Origin: Ehrlichia muris AS145
GTDB taxonomy: Bacteria; Pseudomonadota; Alphaproteobacteria; Rickettsiales; Anaplasmataceae
Assembly (NCBI RefSeq): GCF_000508225.1
Contig: NC_023063.1
Span: 620,001-684,000, forward strand
DNA length: 64,000 nt
Reading direction: 5' to 3'
This document shows, in pieces, positions 11,367 through 20,021 of this stretch. Position 1 is the first letter of the stretch; every line of letters begins with the position of its first letter. The notes under the pieces are model-generated. The model made no database searches. It saw nothing but the letters and a program-made list of their open reading frames with translations, and had not been told where the DNA came from. The position numbers and the translations under genes were made by a program.

Positions 11367-11693
11367 TTACTCTTTCATTTTATTGGCTGTTTCAATGTCA
11401 ATATTTCCACAATTTCTAAAATATACTACAATAATAGCTAAACCCACTGCAGACTCTGCAGCAGCTACTGTTAATATAAACATGACGAAGACTTGTCCTA
11501 AAATATTATCAAGATATACCGAAAAAGCAGTAAAATTAATATTAACTGCTAACAACATCAGTTCTATCGATAAAAGAATAGTAATTATGTTTTTGCGATT
11601 AATAAAAATTCCAGATACACCAATAGTAAATAAAACTGCACCCAAAATAAGGAAATGATTTAAAGTAATACCAGCATCAGTTAGAATTTTCAT
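11367..11693 (-). CDS. nuoK: NADH-quinone oxidoreductase subunit K
   Basis: NuoK is a small membrane subunit of complex I carrying buried glutamates used in proton transfer. The 108-residue product has three helices; the glutamates lie in [13 protein letters not shown] and [12 protein letters not shown], as in the family. I chose the ATG at 11691-11693 because the product then begins [13 protein letters not shown] like other NuoK proteins and a good AGGAG ribosome site lies about seven bases upstream. An upstream start at 11720 would add nine residues. The start overlaps the end of nuoJ by 17 bases. Confidence 0.95.
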   Translation of the reverse strand: MKILTDAGITLNHFLILGAVLFTIGVSGIFINRKNIITILLSIELMLLAVNINFTAFSVYLDNILGQVFVMFILTVAAAESAVGLAIIVVYFRNCGNIDIETANKMKE

Positions 11694-12282
11694 AATCCAC
11701 TCCTTCTCGTACTTTAACATTTACATATTTTATAGTAGATGACCTATTAACCTGAACATCTATATTTTGTCTACGCACACTATTGCTCTTAGTACGTAAA
11801 GTTAATACTAAAGATCCAATTATTGATATTAAAAGTAATATCCCAGATAAATGAAATATATACATATACTTTGTATATATTAAATTACCAATAGCAATCA
11901 CATTACTTACATAAGGAACAGATCCTGTACTTACTAACTCAGTTGTTGCAGATTGCTTAATAATAAACACTATATTAATAAATAATATCATCCCACATAA
12001 TAACCCTATAGCAAGATATTTTGTAAATCCACTTTTAAATCTCGAATAGTTTATATCTAACATCATAACTACAAATAAAAACAGTACTGCTACAGCCCCT
12101 ACATATACTATTATAACTAGCATTGCTATCAACTCTGCACCCAACAAAATAAATAATGTACTAGATATGAAAAACGTTAAAATTAAACATAGCACAGAAT
12201 AAACAGGATTTGACACATAAACTACAGCTATAGCTGATAATACTATCAACACTGCAAAAAAATGAAACAAAAAATAAATCAT
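11677..12282 (-). CDS. nuoJ: NADH-quinone oxidoreductase subunit J
   Basis: NuoJ is a membrane subunit of complex I with a mobile third helix. The 201-residue product has five predicted helices and the conserved [20 protein letters not shown] segment at about 49-68, where the family's pi-bulge helix lies. The C-terminal tail is charged. It heads the nuoJKLMN block; nuoH and upstream subunits are absent here, and the sequence before it is the paralog array, so the complex I genes are split at this point. Confidence 0.94.
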   Translation of the reverse strand: MIYFLFHFFAVLIVLSAIAVVYVSNPVYSVLCLILTFFISSTLFILLGAELIAMLVIIVYVGAVAVLFLFVVMMLDINYSRFKSGFTKYLAIGLLCGMILFINIVFIIKQSATTELVSTGSVPYVSNVIAIGNLIYTKYMYIFHLSGILLLISIIGSLVLTLRTKSNSVRRQNIDVQVNRSSTIKYVNVKVREGVDYENSN

Positions 12283-12387
12283 TATATTTATATCTGTTAA
12301 TAATTAACAAATTCAACAAAAGAGTATAACTATATTAAATACTCAAGTAAATTATTATTACAGCTGAAGCACATAAGTCAATAAGTA

Positions 12388-12976
12388 TTACTGAATGACC
12401 AAGTATACTCTAAAGAAGTTCACTATACCATTTATATCATTATTAGATGCATCTACTGTAACATGATTTAAGTGTCTACCTTGATATTGAGTATGAAATA
12501 ATTCCACACTATCATTAAAAAAATTCAACATATATAGGGGGCAGATTTTTGCCAGAAGAAAACCCTAGACAAGATTTATATTTGTAAAATAATAGTATAC
12601 TATTTCAGCTGCAATGCTATCTAGGTAAATTTCCACGCTTATAAAAACTATTTCCTTAGTAAATTAATCCATTTGCCTTCAAGTCACGCAAAAAATTAAG
12701 TTTAACTTGAATAGCTAGATAAAATTTTCGCCTCTCTTTATTTTCAGCAAATAAAAAGTAACATTTTGATTTAAATCTTATATTACTCACAATACAACAT
12801 TTTTGAAACATTGTTTGATGTATGGGCATAAATATATGCATTTTTAGAAGAAGGTAGGTTACTATCAAAATTAGGATTTACTCCATAGTATGCTCCACGA
12901 GACTTATCATAACGACACTTCCCATCTCAGGTACTAAAGCAAGATGTCTATCTAAAAATAACAATATTAGCAACAT
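12388..12976 (-). pseudogene. Decayed member of the 193-residue paralog family (downstream end of array)
   Basis: This stretch is a broken copy of the neighbouring family. Reading from the ATG at 12974-12976 gives MLLILLFLDRHLALVPE, which matches the start of the intact protein at 13024-13599. The frame shifts near 12930, where KCRYDKSRGAYYGVNPNFD matches the intact copy, and again near 12840, giving MPIHQTMFQKCCIVSNIRF. A stop follows near 12656, then a second in-frame stop, and finally MLNFFNDSVELFHTQYQ matches the intact C-terminal region. It is closest to its immediate neighbour and not to the other copies. Confidence 0.8.
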
Positions 12977-13023
12977 ATAATTTCACCTTTTTATAAGTAT
13001 TTTAATATTATTTTGAATAATCC

Positions 13024-13599
13024 TTAGAATTTCATAATATAACTTAGATTATTATCGGACACATTTATTTTAGTGTGACTTAAGTATGTGCTTTGATATT
13101 GAGTATGAAATAATTCCCCACTATCATTAAAAAAATTCAACATATACGAACGAGGTATATCTTGCTTAAAAGAAAGTTTAACATAAGACTTATACATGTT
13201 AAACAACATAATCGTATACTCTTCTGGTGTAGTTTTATCTAGACAAACTTTTCCAGCAATAACAACTGTTTTCTTAGTCAATATTAATCCATTTGCCGTA
13301 AAGTCACGCAAAGAATTAGGTTTAACTGCAATAATTAGAAAAGATTCTTGTCCTGCTTTATTCTTACCAAATAAAAAGTAATACTCTAATTCAAATCTTA
13401 CACTACTCATAATACAATATCTTTGAAATATTGCTTGATGCATGGGCACAAACCTAACAGTTTTAATAGAAGTTTGGCCAATTTCACCATTAAAATTAGG
13501 ATTTAGTGGATAATAAGCTCCGTTGGATTTATCATAACTATACTCTTTCTCAGGCACTAAAACAGGATATCCATCTAAAAATAACAATATTAGTCGCAT
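13024..13599 (-). CDS. Unknown paralog family protein, copy 1 (divergent)
   Basis: I do not recognise the function. The 191-residue product is a divergent member of the array: N-terminal MRLILLFLDGYPVLVPEKEY, then YDKSNGAYYPLNPNF, a central YYFLFGKNKAGQ that matches FLYGxNPSG of the other copies, and the C-terminal FFNDSGELFHTQYQSTYL. No signal peptide, membrane helix or enzyme motif is evident, so it is probably soluble. It is the only copy that lacks the CYTGNPD motif. The adjacent pseudogene at 12388-12976 looks like its direct duplicate. About 900 bases of spacer separate it from the next copy. Confidence 0.75.
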   Translation of the reverse strand: MRLILLFLDGYPVLVPEKEYSYDKSNGAYYPLNPNFNGEIGQTSIKTVRFVPMHQAIFQRYCIMSSVRFELEYYFLFGKNKAGQESFLIIAVKPNSLRDFTANGLILTKKTVVIAGKVCLDKTTPEEYTIMLFNMYKSYVKLSFKQDIPRSYMLNFFNDSGELFHTQYQSTYLSHTKINVSDNNLSYIMKF

Positions 13600-14497
13600 A
13601 TAATTTTAATTTTTTAATAAGAAATATCAATTACTATTAATGCATATTAACTATTTTTAATAAAATGTAAACTATTATATTAATTTTATATTGTACCTAG
13701 TATAATCTATTACTGAATCAATGCTAGTCTTACTCAACTTTATTTTTCAAATTCAGTGCAAAATAATTATTTCTTTCACACTAAAAAATCCCATTATACA
13801 TGAAATGCTTTACATATAATATTAGACAAAATGATGAATATCTTGGCATGCATATCAATTATGACACATTGTATTAATAATTATGTTATAAATGAGGGAT
13901 TTAAAAAAAAGCAAGAGTAAGAACTTTGGAAAAAGAGAAGGCTTGACTTATGTACTATTAATCGTAATCTTAAACTAAGAAATTGTTCTATAATATTTAA
14001 TATATTAAGAATATGATATTATATCAACATTTTAAGTTTCGTTACCTGACTGGTTTTTACCAAAAAAATACTATGAATACAAGACGATTGATTACGACAA
14101 TAAAATCTGTACTTCTGATCAATACAATAAGTGATAAAAATGATCTTCTTGAGGATCTCCTAATTCTATTCACATTAGCATCTGCTGTATAAATCACTAA
14201 GCTTTTATCATACTTTACTGAAATTTAGTTAATAAAAGGTGTACCATTTGTAAATGATAATAATACTAAGTACATACCAATTAACAATCATTATATTTTA
14301 TTGTATGACAATTAGCAAAATTATCCAAAAACACACAATATAATATTACAACTCATCCAGTAAAAATATTTACCAATAAGATTATATTGACATATAAATT
14401 AGATAAAATAATTGCATATATACAACATTAAACAGATAAATTTCTTAGATTAAAATCAAAAACCACCTATTGATAAAAATGACTCCACAGCACAAAT
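13600..14497. other. Long AT-rich spacer in the paralog array
   Basis: About 900 bases with no convincing gene. It holds a possible 59-codon ORF on the plus strand (14013-14192, listed separately). The right-hand part, from about 14282 to 14460, resembles the spacers found between the later copies of the array, including the segment reading tatatacaacattaaacag. The left part, 13600-14000, shows nothing I can identify. Confidence 0.6.
14013..14192 (+). other. Possible small ORF or gene remnant, 59 codons
   Basis: On the plus strand an ATG at 14013 opens 59 codons to the TAA at 14190-14192. The second half contains INTISDKNDLLEDLLILF, which faintly resembles the N-terminal helices of TrpR/YerC-type regulators (a helix, an acidic turn, then LL-x-DLL). 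The following helix-turn-helix part of such proteins is absent. It may be a remnant of a small regulator gene or chance. There is no clear ribosome site. Confidence 0.2.
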
Positions 14498-15079
14498 TTA
14501 CTGCATTTTCATAACAAATTCTACATCATTACTTACTTCATCCACTCGTACAAGCTCCAAAACTGTACTTTGATATGATTGATGAAACATATTACCACTA
14601 CTATCAAGATAACTAAACCGATACATACGGCCATCTGGAACACTAGATCTTATACTCACTCTATTCTTAACATCATCAAACAAGCACTTGGTTTTATCTT
14701 TCAGTGATAGATCTGGCCTATAATTTACTCCAGCTGTTAAAAAAGTACTTGTATTTAATAACACACCTTCCTGAAACAGAGTAGGTATCAAATCAGATGG
14801 ACACATAAAAACTAGATGTGCAGGTTCGGATACTGGATTCTTACCATATAAAAACACCAAAGATAAGTTTAAGAGTTCACTAGATACAATATTATAATCA
14901 GTAAATTTTGTCCGGTATATACGTTTATAAAACATATCATCCATGACAGGCATTGCTATTTGCATATTCAGATTATTATTACTTGTATAACAGTACCCTA
15001 ACATCTTGTTAAAGTGAACATCTTTTGCAGGCAACAAAATAAGTTCCGATCTTACACTAGATAATAATATTAAATGCAT
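14498..15079 (-). CDS. Unknown paralog family protein, copy 2
   Basis: A 193-residue protein of unknown function. It shares the family frame: MHLILLSSVRSELILLPAKD at the start, YCYTSNNNLN at about 30, YRTKFTDYNIVSSELL near 55-70, FLYGKNPVSEPAHL in the middle, LFQEGVLLN near 100, and SGNMFHQSYQST near the end. No secretion signal or membrane helix is visible. The second cysteine of the DYC motif found in copies 3 and 4 is asparagine here. It begins at the ATG at 15077-15079 and is preceded by a spacer shared with the other copies. Confidence 0.8.
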   Translation of the reverse strand: MHLILLSSVRSELILLPAKDVHFNKMLGYCYTSNNNLNMQIAMPVMDDMFYKRIYRTKFTDYNIVSSELLNLSLVFLYGKNPVSEPAHLVFMCPSDLIPTLFQEGVLLNTSTFLTAGVNYRPDLSLKDKTKCLFDDVKNRVSIRSSVPDGRMYRFSYLDSSGNMFHQSYQSTVLELVRVDEVSNDVEFVMKMQ

Positions 15080-15329
15080 ATAATTATAACCAATAATCGT
15101 TATATTTCAACTATACTACAATTAGCAAATCTCAGAAACACACAGTATAATATTACAGCTCATCTACTAAAAAATATTTACAAACAAATCACATTAATAT
15201 ACAAATTGCTTATACACAATATTAAACAAATAAATTTTTTAGATAAAAATCAAAACTATTTATCTAAAAAACTTACTTTCATAAATAGAGTTACAACTTT
15301 TTATAAATCTTTAACTTTACAGCATAAAC
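15080..15329. repeat. Array spacer repeat, copy A
   Basis: About 250 bases between copies 2 and 3. Its right half, from aaattttttagata near 15233 to the gene end, matches spacers B and C almost base for base (for example agttacaactttttataaat at 15290-15309). Its left half is recognisable but more diverged, with several short indels. Confidence 0.85.
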
Positions 15330-15911
15330 TTACTGAAATTTCATACAAAATGTTTGATCACCTGCTTGATCCACATTTACACTATTCAAGGCTGTACTTT
15401 TATAATCTGTAGAAAATAAATTACCGCTACTATTAAAAAAATTAAACTGATCCAAACGGGGTCTTGCGCTTTTGGTAATTATATCAACCATACTAATAAT
15501 AGTAGGAAACAGTCTTATAGTTTTCTCTTCCGGTGTCAACGTTGATAATGACTCATCAAGCACTTCAGTTGATATCAAATTATACCTATTTAATATTACA
15601 CCTTCCTGAAACAGACTAGGCATAAGACCAACTGGCTGAAATAAAGCCATATATACAGGCTGACCTGATGGATTACTACCATATAAAAACACTATATTGC
15701 GCTCTAGTTTAGGATTACTTGCAATACAATAATCATCAAATTTTGACCGGTATAGATTCTGAGAAAACTCAGCTATACCGACAAGTTGAAATAGTATATC
15801 CGTATCAGGATCCCCTGTATAACAAACATTTAGCGCTTTATCATAATGTATACTCTTTGTAGGAAACAAAGAAAGTTGTGAATCCCCATAAGGCAATAAT
15901 ATTAACTGCAT
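15330..15911 (-). CDS. Unknown paralog family protein, copy 3
   Basis: A 193-residue protein of unknown function, aligned without gaps to copy 4 at about 50% identity by my hand count (97 of 193). Conserved blocks are MQLxLLxYGxS at the N-terminus, NVCYTGDPD at about 28-36, EFSQNLYRSKFDDYC at 48-62, FLYGSNPSGQPVY in the middle, FFNSSGNLFSTDYKST and the C-terminal FCMKFQ. The region between about 110 and 155 is the most variable. No signal peptide or membrane helix is seen. Two invariant cysteines (in CYTG and DYC) could be structural or metal-binding; this is inference. Confidence 0.8.
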   Translation of the reverse strand: MQLILLPYGDSQLSLFPTKSIHYDKALNVCYTGDPDTDILFQLVGIAEFSQNLYRSKFDDYCIASNPKLERNIVFLYGSNPSGQPVYMALFQPVGLMPSLFQEGVILNRYNLISTEVLDESLSTLTPEEKTIRLFPTIISMVDIITKSARPRLDQFNFFNSSGNLFSTDYKSTALNSVNVDQAGDQTFCMKFQ

Positions 15912-16173
15912 ATAACACCATTGTTACATTTCACTATATTAAAACATTCGCAAAAAATCTAAAAACACACAATGTAACATTGTAGTGCCCATTGAATAAC
16001 AAAATATTTACCAATAGGATAATATTAATATAAAAATTAGATAAAACAATTGAATATATACAACATTAAACAGATAAATTTTTTAGATAGAAATCAAAAC
16101 TATTTATTTACAAAACTTACTTTCATAAATAGAGTTACAACTTTTTATAAATCTTTAACTTTACAGCATAAAC
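15912..16173. repeat. Array spacer repeat, copy B
   Basis: This 262-base spacer lies upstream of copy 3 and downstream of copy 4. By eye it differs from spacer C at only about six positions, although the genes they separate are only half identical in protein. It contains the paired motif tgttacat (15919-15926) and atgtaaca (about 15972-15979), an inverted repeat roughly 45 bases apart, just upstream of the copy 3 start. Confidence 0.9.
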
Positions 16174-16755
16174 TTACTGAAATTTCATACAAAATATCTG
16201 CTCACCAACTGAATCCACAGTTACATTTTTCAAGGTCACAGTTTTATAGTCAGTATTAAATAATTCACCACTACTATTAAAATAATTCATCTGAGTTATA
16301 TAGCTAATTGAGGTTTTGGCAAATATCTCAAGTTGAGAACTAATTTGATCAAACAAGGCAATAGTTCTCTCTTCCGATGTTGCATTTAAGATTATATCAC
16401 CAAGAAATCCACTTGATAGAAAATTACTGTTATCTAATACTAAACCTTGCTCAAATATATCAGGTATAAGACCATTTGGATGCAAGAAAACTATATATAC
16501 AGGCTTGCCTGATGGATTATTACCATATAAAAACATTACATTGCCTTCTAATTTAGGACTACTTACAACACAATAATCACAAAATTGTGACCGGTATAGA
16601 TACTGACTAAATTCAGATTCATTTTGAGGATTAATAACTCCATCTATATCAGGATTCCCTGTATAACAACAATTTAACATTTTATCATAAGCACACATTT
16701 TAGAAGGCAATAAAGCAAGTCTTGACTCACCATAAGACAACAACATTAACTGCAT
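16174..16755 (-). CDS. Unknown paralog family protein, copy 4
   Basis: A 193-residue protein of unknown function. It keeps all family blocks: MQLMLLSYGESRLALLPSK, NCCYTGNPDID, EFSQYLYRSQFCDYC, FLYGNNPSGKPVY, YFNSSGELFNTDYK and FCMKFQ. It has additional cysteines next to the two shared ones (MCAYDK, NCCYTG, QFCDYC). The start and stop positions are exactly 844 bases from those of copy 3, and the same spacing recurs to the next copy, so the array unit is 844 bases. No secretion signal is seen. Confidence 0.8.
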   Translation of the reverse strand: MQLMLLSYGESRLALLPSKMCAYDKMLNCCYTGNPDIDGVINPQNESEFSQYLYRSQFCDYCVVSSPKLEGNVMFLYGNNPSGKPVYIVFLHPNGLIPDIFEQGLVLDNSNFLSSGFLGDIILNATSEERTIALFDQISSQLEIFAKTSISYITQMNYFNSSGELFNTDYKTVTLKNVTVDSVGEQIFCMKFQ

Positions 16756-17017
16756 ATAACACCATTGTTACATTTCACTGTATTAAAACATTCGCAAAAA
16801 ATCTAAAAACACACAATGTAACATTATAGTGCCCATTTAATAACAACATATTTACCAACAGGATAATATTAATATAAAAATTAGATAAAACAATTGAATA
16901 TATACAACATTAAACAGATAAATTTTTTAGATAGAAATCAAAACTATTTATTTACAAAACTTACTTTCATAAATAGAGTTACAACTTTTTATAAATCTTT
17001 AACTTTACAGCATAAGC
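16756..17017. repeat. Array spacer repeat, copy C
   Basis: A 262-base spacer almost identical to spacer B, with about six substitutions and no indels. The near-identity runs from the start codon of copy 4 to the last codons of the broken copy at 17018-17599. It carries the same inverted repeat of tgttacat and atgtaaca next to the copy 4 start. Confidence 0.9.
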
Positions 17018-17599
17018 TTACTGCAATGTCATATAAAATAATTGAGTACCATTTACTTGATCCACACTTACACTATTCAAGACTGTAATTTTATATTCTG
17101 TATGAAATAACTCACCGCTACTATTAAAATAACTAAACTGAGTCAAACAGCTTGTTGAGGTTCTGTCCTTTATAGCCATATTACTATTAACAACAGTAAA
17201 CAAGTTCTTAGTTTTCTCTTCCACTGATAAATGTAAGCTTAACTGATTAACCACTCCAGTTTATAAGATTATACTTAGTTAATATCATACCTTGCTGAAA
17301 CAAATCATGCATATAACCAACTGGATGCAGCAAAATTAGATATACCTGCTTGCCTAATGGATTCTTACCATATAAAAATACTATATTTTTTCTACTCTAT
17401 TATTAGTTATAATACAATAATCAACAAATTTTGACCGGTATAGAGTCTTATCGAAAGTAAAATTACTGCTAGAATTTAATTGCATATCTATAACAGGATT
17501 CCCTGTATAACAAAGATCTAACGCTTTATCATAATGACATACTTTCTCAGGTAACAAAACAATTTCTGAATTCCCATAAGACAATAATATTAAGTGCAT
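17018..17599 (-). pseudogene. Frameshifted member of the paralog family (upstream end of array)
   Basis: A sixth copy, broken twice. From the ATG at 17599 it reads MHLILLSYGNSEIVLLPEKV to NNRVEKI and a stop at about 17381. The break is in a run of six A on the coding strand; a seventh would restore NIVFLYGKNPLGKQVYL in the next frame. That frame stops after YNLINWSG near 17250, where about two bases seem lost; the third segment VVNQLSLHLSVEEKT then continues in the original frame to FYMTLQ at 17018. The two indels compensate, leaving total length at 582 bases. The start, DYC, FLYG and SSGELF blocks are all recognisable. Confidence 0.85.
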
Positions 17600-17760
17600 A
17601 TAACACCATTGTTACATTTCACTGTATTAAACATCAGCAAAAAATCTAAAACACATAATGTAACATATAGCACCCATTCGTAAAAAAAAAATATTTATCA
17701 ATAGTATCATATTAATATAAAAATTAGATAAAATAATTGAACACATACAACATTACCACA
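17600..17760. repeat. Array spacer repeat, truncated copy D
   Basis: A shortened spacer between the last array copy and nuoF. It matches spacers B and C from cataacaccattgttacatt through ttagataaaataattgaaca, with small indels and an expanded A run near 17687, then stops at the nuoF side. This marks the edge of the duplicated unit. Confidence 0.8.
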
Positions 17761-17786
17761 ATCACTAAATTAATTTAGCTTTATTA

Positions 17787-19049
17787 TTAACTTTTTATCC
17801 GATCTTCAATTACATCCCTAAAATGCCTAATCAACCCTTGTATAGGCCAAGCTGCAGCATCACCAAGAGCACATATAGTATGCCCTTCTATCTGATGTGT
17901 AATATTTAATAATAAATCAATGCTTTCAGGCGTAGCATCACCCATTACTATTTTTTTCATGATTCTCCACATCCAACCAGTACCTTCTCGACATGGTGTA
18001 CATTGTCCACAAGATTCATGCATATAAAAATGCGATAATCTTTCTATAGCCGCTACTAGATCTGTTGATTTATCCATAACTATTAAACCCGCAGTACCTA
18101 ACCCTGACTGGACAGCCCTTAAAGAATCAAAATCCATAGTTACAGTATCACAAATAGATTTTGGAAGCATTGGTACTGATGAACCACCAGGTATTACTGC
18201 TAATAAGTTATCCCATCCTCCACGAACACCTCCAGCATATTTTTCTATAAGTTCCTTCATGGGAATTCCTAATTCCTCTTCTACATTACACGGATTATTA
18301 ACATGTCCTGATATACAAAAAATCTTAGTACCTGTATTATTTTCTCTACCAAGAGATGCAAACCAATCACCACCCCTTCTCATAATCTCACTAACAGTTG
18401 CAATAGTTTCAACGTTATTAATAGTAGTAGGACAACCATATAACCCTATTGCAGCTGGAAAAGGAGGTTTCAACCTTGGCATACCTTTTCTTCCTTCTAA
18501 TGATTCAAGCTGAGCAGTTTCTTCCCCACAAATATATGCTCCAGCTCCTCTATGAATAAAGATATCTAAATCATATCCAGAATTACATGCATTTTTTCCT
18601 ATTAACTTAGCTTTATATGCTTCATCTAAAGCCTTAGACAATACTAAATATTCATTATAAAATTCACCACGAATATAAATATAAGCTGTAGTTACATTCA
18701 TTGCAAACCCAGCTATCAATATTCCTTCAATAAGCCTATGTGGATCATACCTTAATATGTCACGATCTTTACATGTACCAGGTTCTGATTCATCCGCATT
18801 AACTATCAAATATGCTGCTTGGCCTTCTTTTCTAGTTTTTGGCATAAAGCTCCACTTTAAACCTGTAGAAAATCCTGCTCCACCTCTACCACGTAATCCT
18901 GACTTCTTTACCTCTTGAATAATATATTCAGGACCTAGATTCAATATTTCTAAGATATTACTCCAAATACCTCTACTTTTTGCAGATTTTAAAAATGGAG
19001 AATATTGACCATTAAGATTAGTAAATACTCTATCACTATCTTTTAACAT
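17787..19049 (-). CDS. nuoF: NADH-quinone oxidoreductase subunit F
   Basis: NuoF is the NADH- and FMN-binding subunit at the tip of complex I. The 420-residue product has the glycine-rich NADH site [16 protein letters not shown] at about 50-65, the FMN-site [14 protein letters not shown] at about 84-97, the [19 protein letters not shown] stretch, and the cluster N3 ligands in [11 protein letters not shown] together with the later cysteine in [12 protein letters not shown]. It is separated from nuoJ by the paralog array, and nuoE and nuoG are not nearby. Confidence 0.97.
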   Translation of the reverse strand: MLKDSDRVFTNLNGQYSPFLKSAKSRGIWSNILEILNLGPEYIIQEVKKSGLRGRGGAGFSTGLKWSFMPKTRKEGQAAYLIVNADESEPGTCKDRDILRYDPHRLIEGILIAGFAMNVTTAYIYIRGEFYNEYLVLSKALDEAYKAKLIGKNACNSGYDLDIFIHRGAGAYICGEETAQLESLEGRKGMPRLKPPFPAAIGLYGCPTTINNVETIATVSEIMRRGGDWFASLGRENNTGTKIFCISGHVNNPCNVEEELGIPMKELIEKYAGGVRGGWDNLLAVIPGGSSVPMLPKSICDTVTMDFDSLRAVQSGLGTAGLIVMDKSTDLVAAIERLSHFYMHESCGQCTPCREGTGWMWRIMKKIVMGDATPESIDLLLNITHQIEGHTICALGDAAAWPIQGLIRHFRDVIEDRIKS

Positions 19050-19157
19050 AAAGCTTTATACAATACTAGAAATTATTAATAGATTAATAACGATTAGCAT
19101 AAAACATAGCCATACTAAAACATTACATAATCCCTAAAGCAAAAACACGGCTATAAT

Positions 19158-19234
<77 letters not shown>

Positions 19235-19250
19235 CAACAAAAGCTCTATA

Positions 19251-19517
19251 TTAAGAAGCAGAATTAGCTTCTAGTACATCAACAAACATCTTATTAAGTA
19301 CTCCTCTCCTAAAATGTACAAAACCTGAAATCTTAGAAAAAATAGTATGATCTTTTCCCATTCCAACATTCTTACCAGGATGATATTTTGTACCTCTCTG
19401 ACGTATGATAATATTACCAGGAATTACTTTTTCACTCCCAAATTTCTTTACTCCTAATCTTCTACCTCTCGAGTCCCTACCATTACCGGAGCTACCACCA
19501 GATTTTTTCGTAGCCAT
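19251..19517 (-). CDS. rpmA: Large ribosomal subunit protein bL27
   Basis: bL27 reaches the peptidyl transferase centre of the 50S subunit. The 88-residue product starts [20 protein letters not shown] and contains [20 protein letters not shown] and [17 protein letters not shown], the standard bL27 signature. The N-terminus has no cleavable extension. It follows rplU by four bases in the conserved rplU-rpmA pair. Confidence 0.97.
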   Translation of the reverse strand: MATKKSGGSSGNGRDSRGRRLGVKKFGSEKVIPGNIIIRQRGTKYHPGKNVGMGKDHTIFSKISGFVHFRRGVLNKMFVDVLEANSAS

Positions 19518-19521
19518 ACTT

Positions 19522-19830
19522 CTACTCCATATTATTAATTTTAGTAATACGTAAAACAGTCATGTACTGCCTATGACCATTTTTCCTTCTATAATTCTTA
19601 CGACGTTTTTTCTTAAACACTATTATTTTATCATTTCTACATTGCTCAAGAATTGATGCTGTGACAGTTGTATTCTGTGCAAAAATCATATTGTTATTTA
19701 TATCAGTTAACGCAATTACCTTATTCAGAGTAACTTCTTCCCCTACAGAAGCATTTAATTTTTCTATTTTTATAATATCTTGCTCTCGTACTTTATATTG
19801 CTTCCCACCAGTTTCAACAATAGCAAACAT
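19522..19830 (-). CDS. rplU: Large ribosomal subunit protein bL21
   Basis: bL21 is a 50S protein that binds 23S rRNA. The 102-residue product begins [19 protein letters not shown] and ends with the basic [23 protein letters not shown] region typical of the family. It heads the rplU-rpmA pair and is transcribed away from eno, from the roughly 190-base region between them. Confidence 0.96.
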   Translation of the reverse strand: MFAIVETGGKQYKVREQDIIKIEKLNASVGEEVTLNKVIALTDINNNMIFAQNTTVTASILEQCRNDKIIVFKKKRRKNYRRKNGHRQYMTVLRITKINNME

Positions 19831-19933
19831 AACCCATCTCTTAACGTTTAAATCAATTATTATTTTTAGTAATTCTGCTCAATATAATACAATATGTCAA
19901 TAACATTGTTATTCTTTTAAATATAAGTCAACA

Positions 19934-19961
19934 TTGAGAATAAATTTACATTTTATATAAA
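19934..19961 (+). promoter_or_regulatory. Possible sigma-70 promoter for eno
   Basis: TTGAGA at 19934-19939 and TATAAA at 19956-19961 are separated by 16 bases and point toward eno, whose GTG start is at 20022. In such AT-rich DNA similar matches arise by chance, so this is only a candidate. Confidence 0.35.
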
Positions 19962-20021
19962 AGATATTACTATCTTTTTTGAAATTTTTCAACATACCAT
20001 AAAAAACAAAAAGGTAATGCT

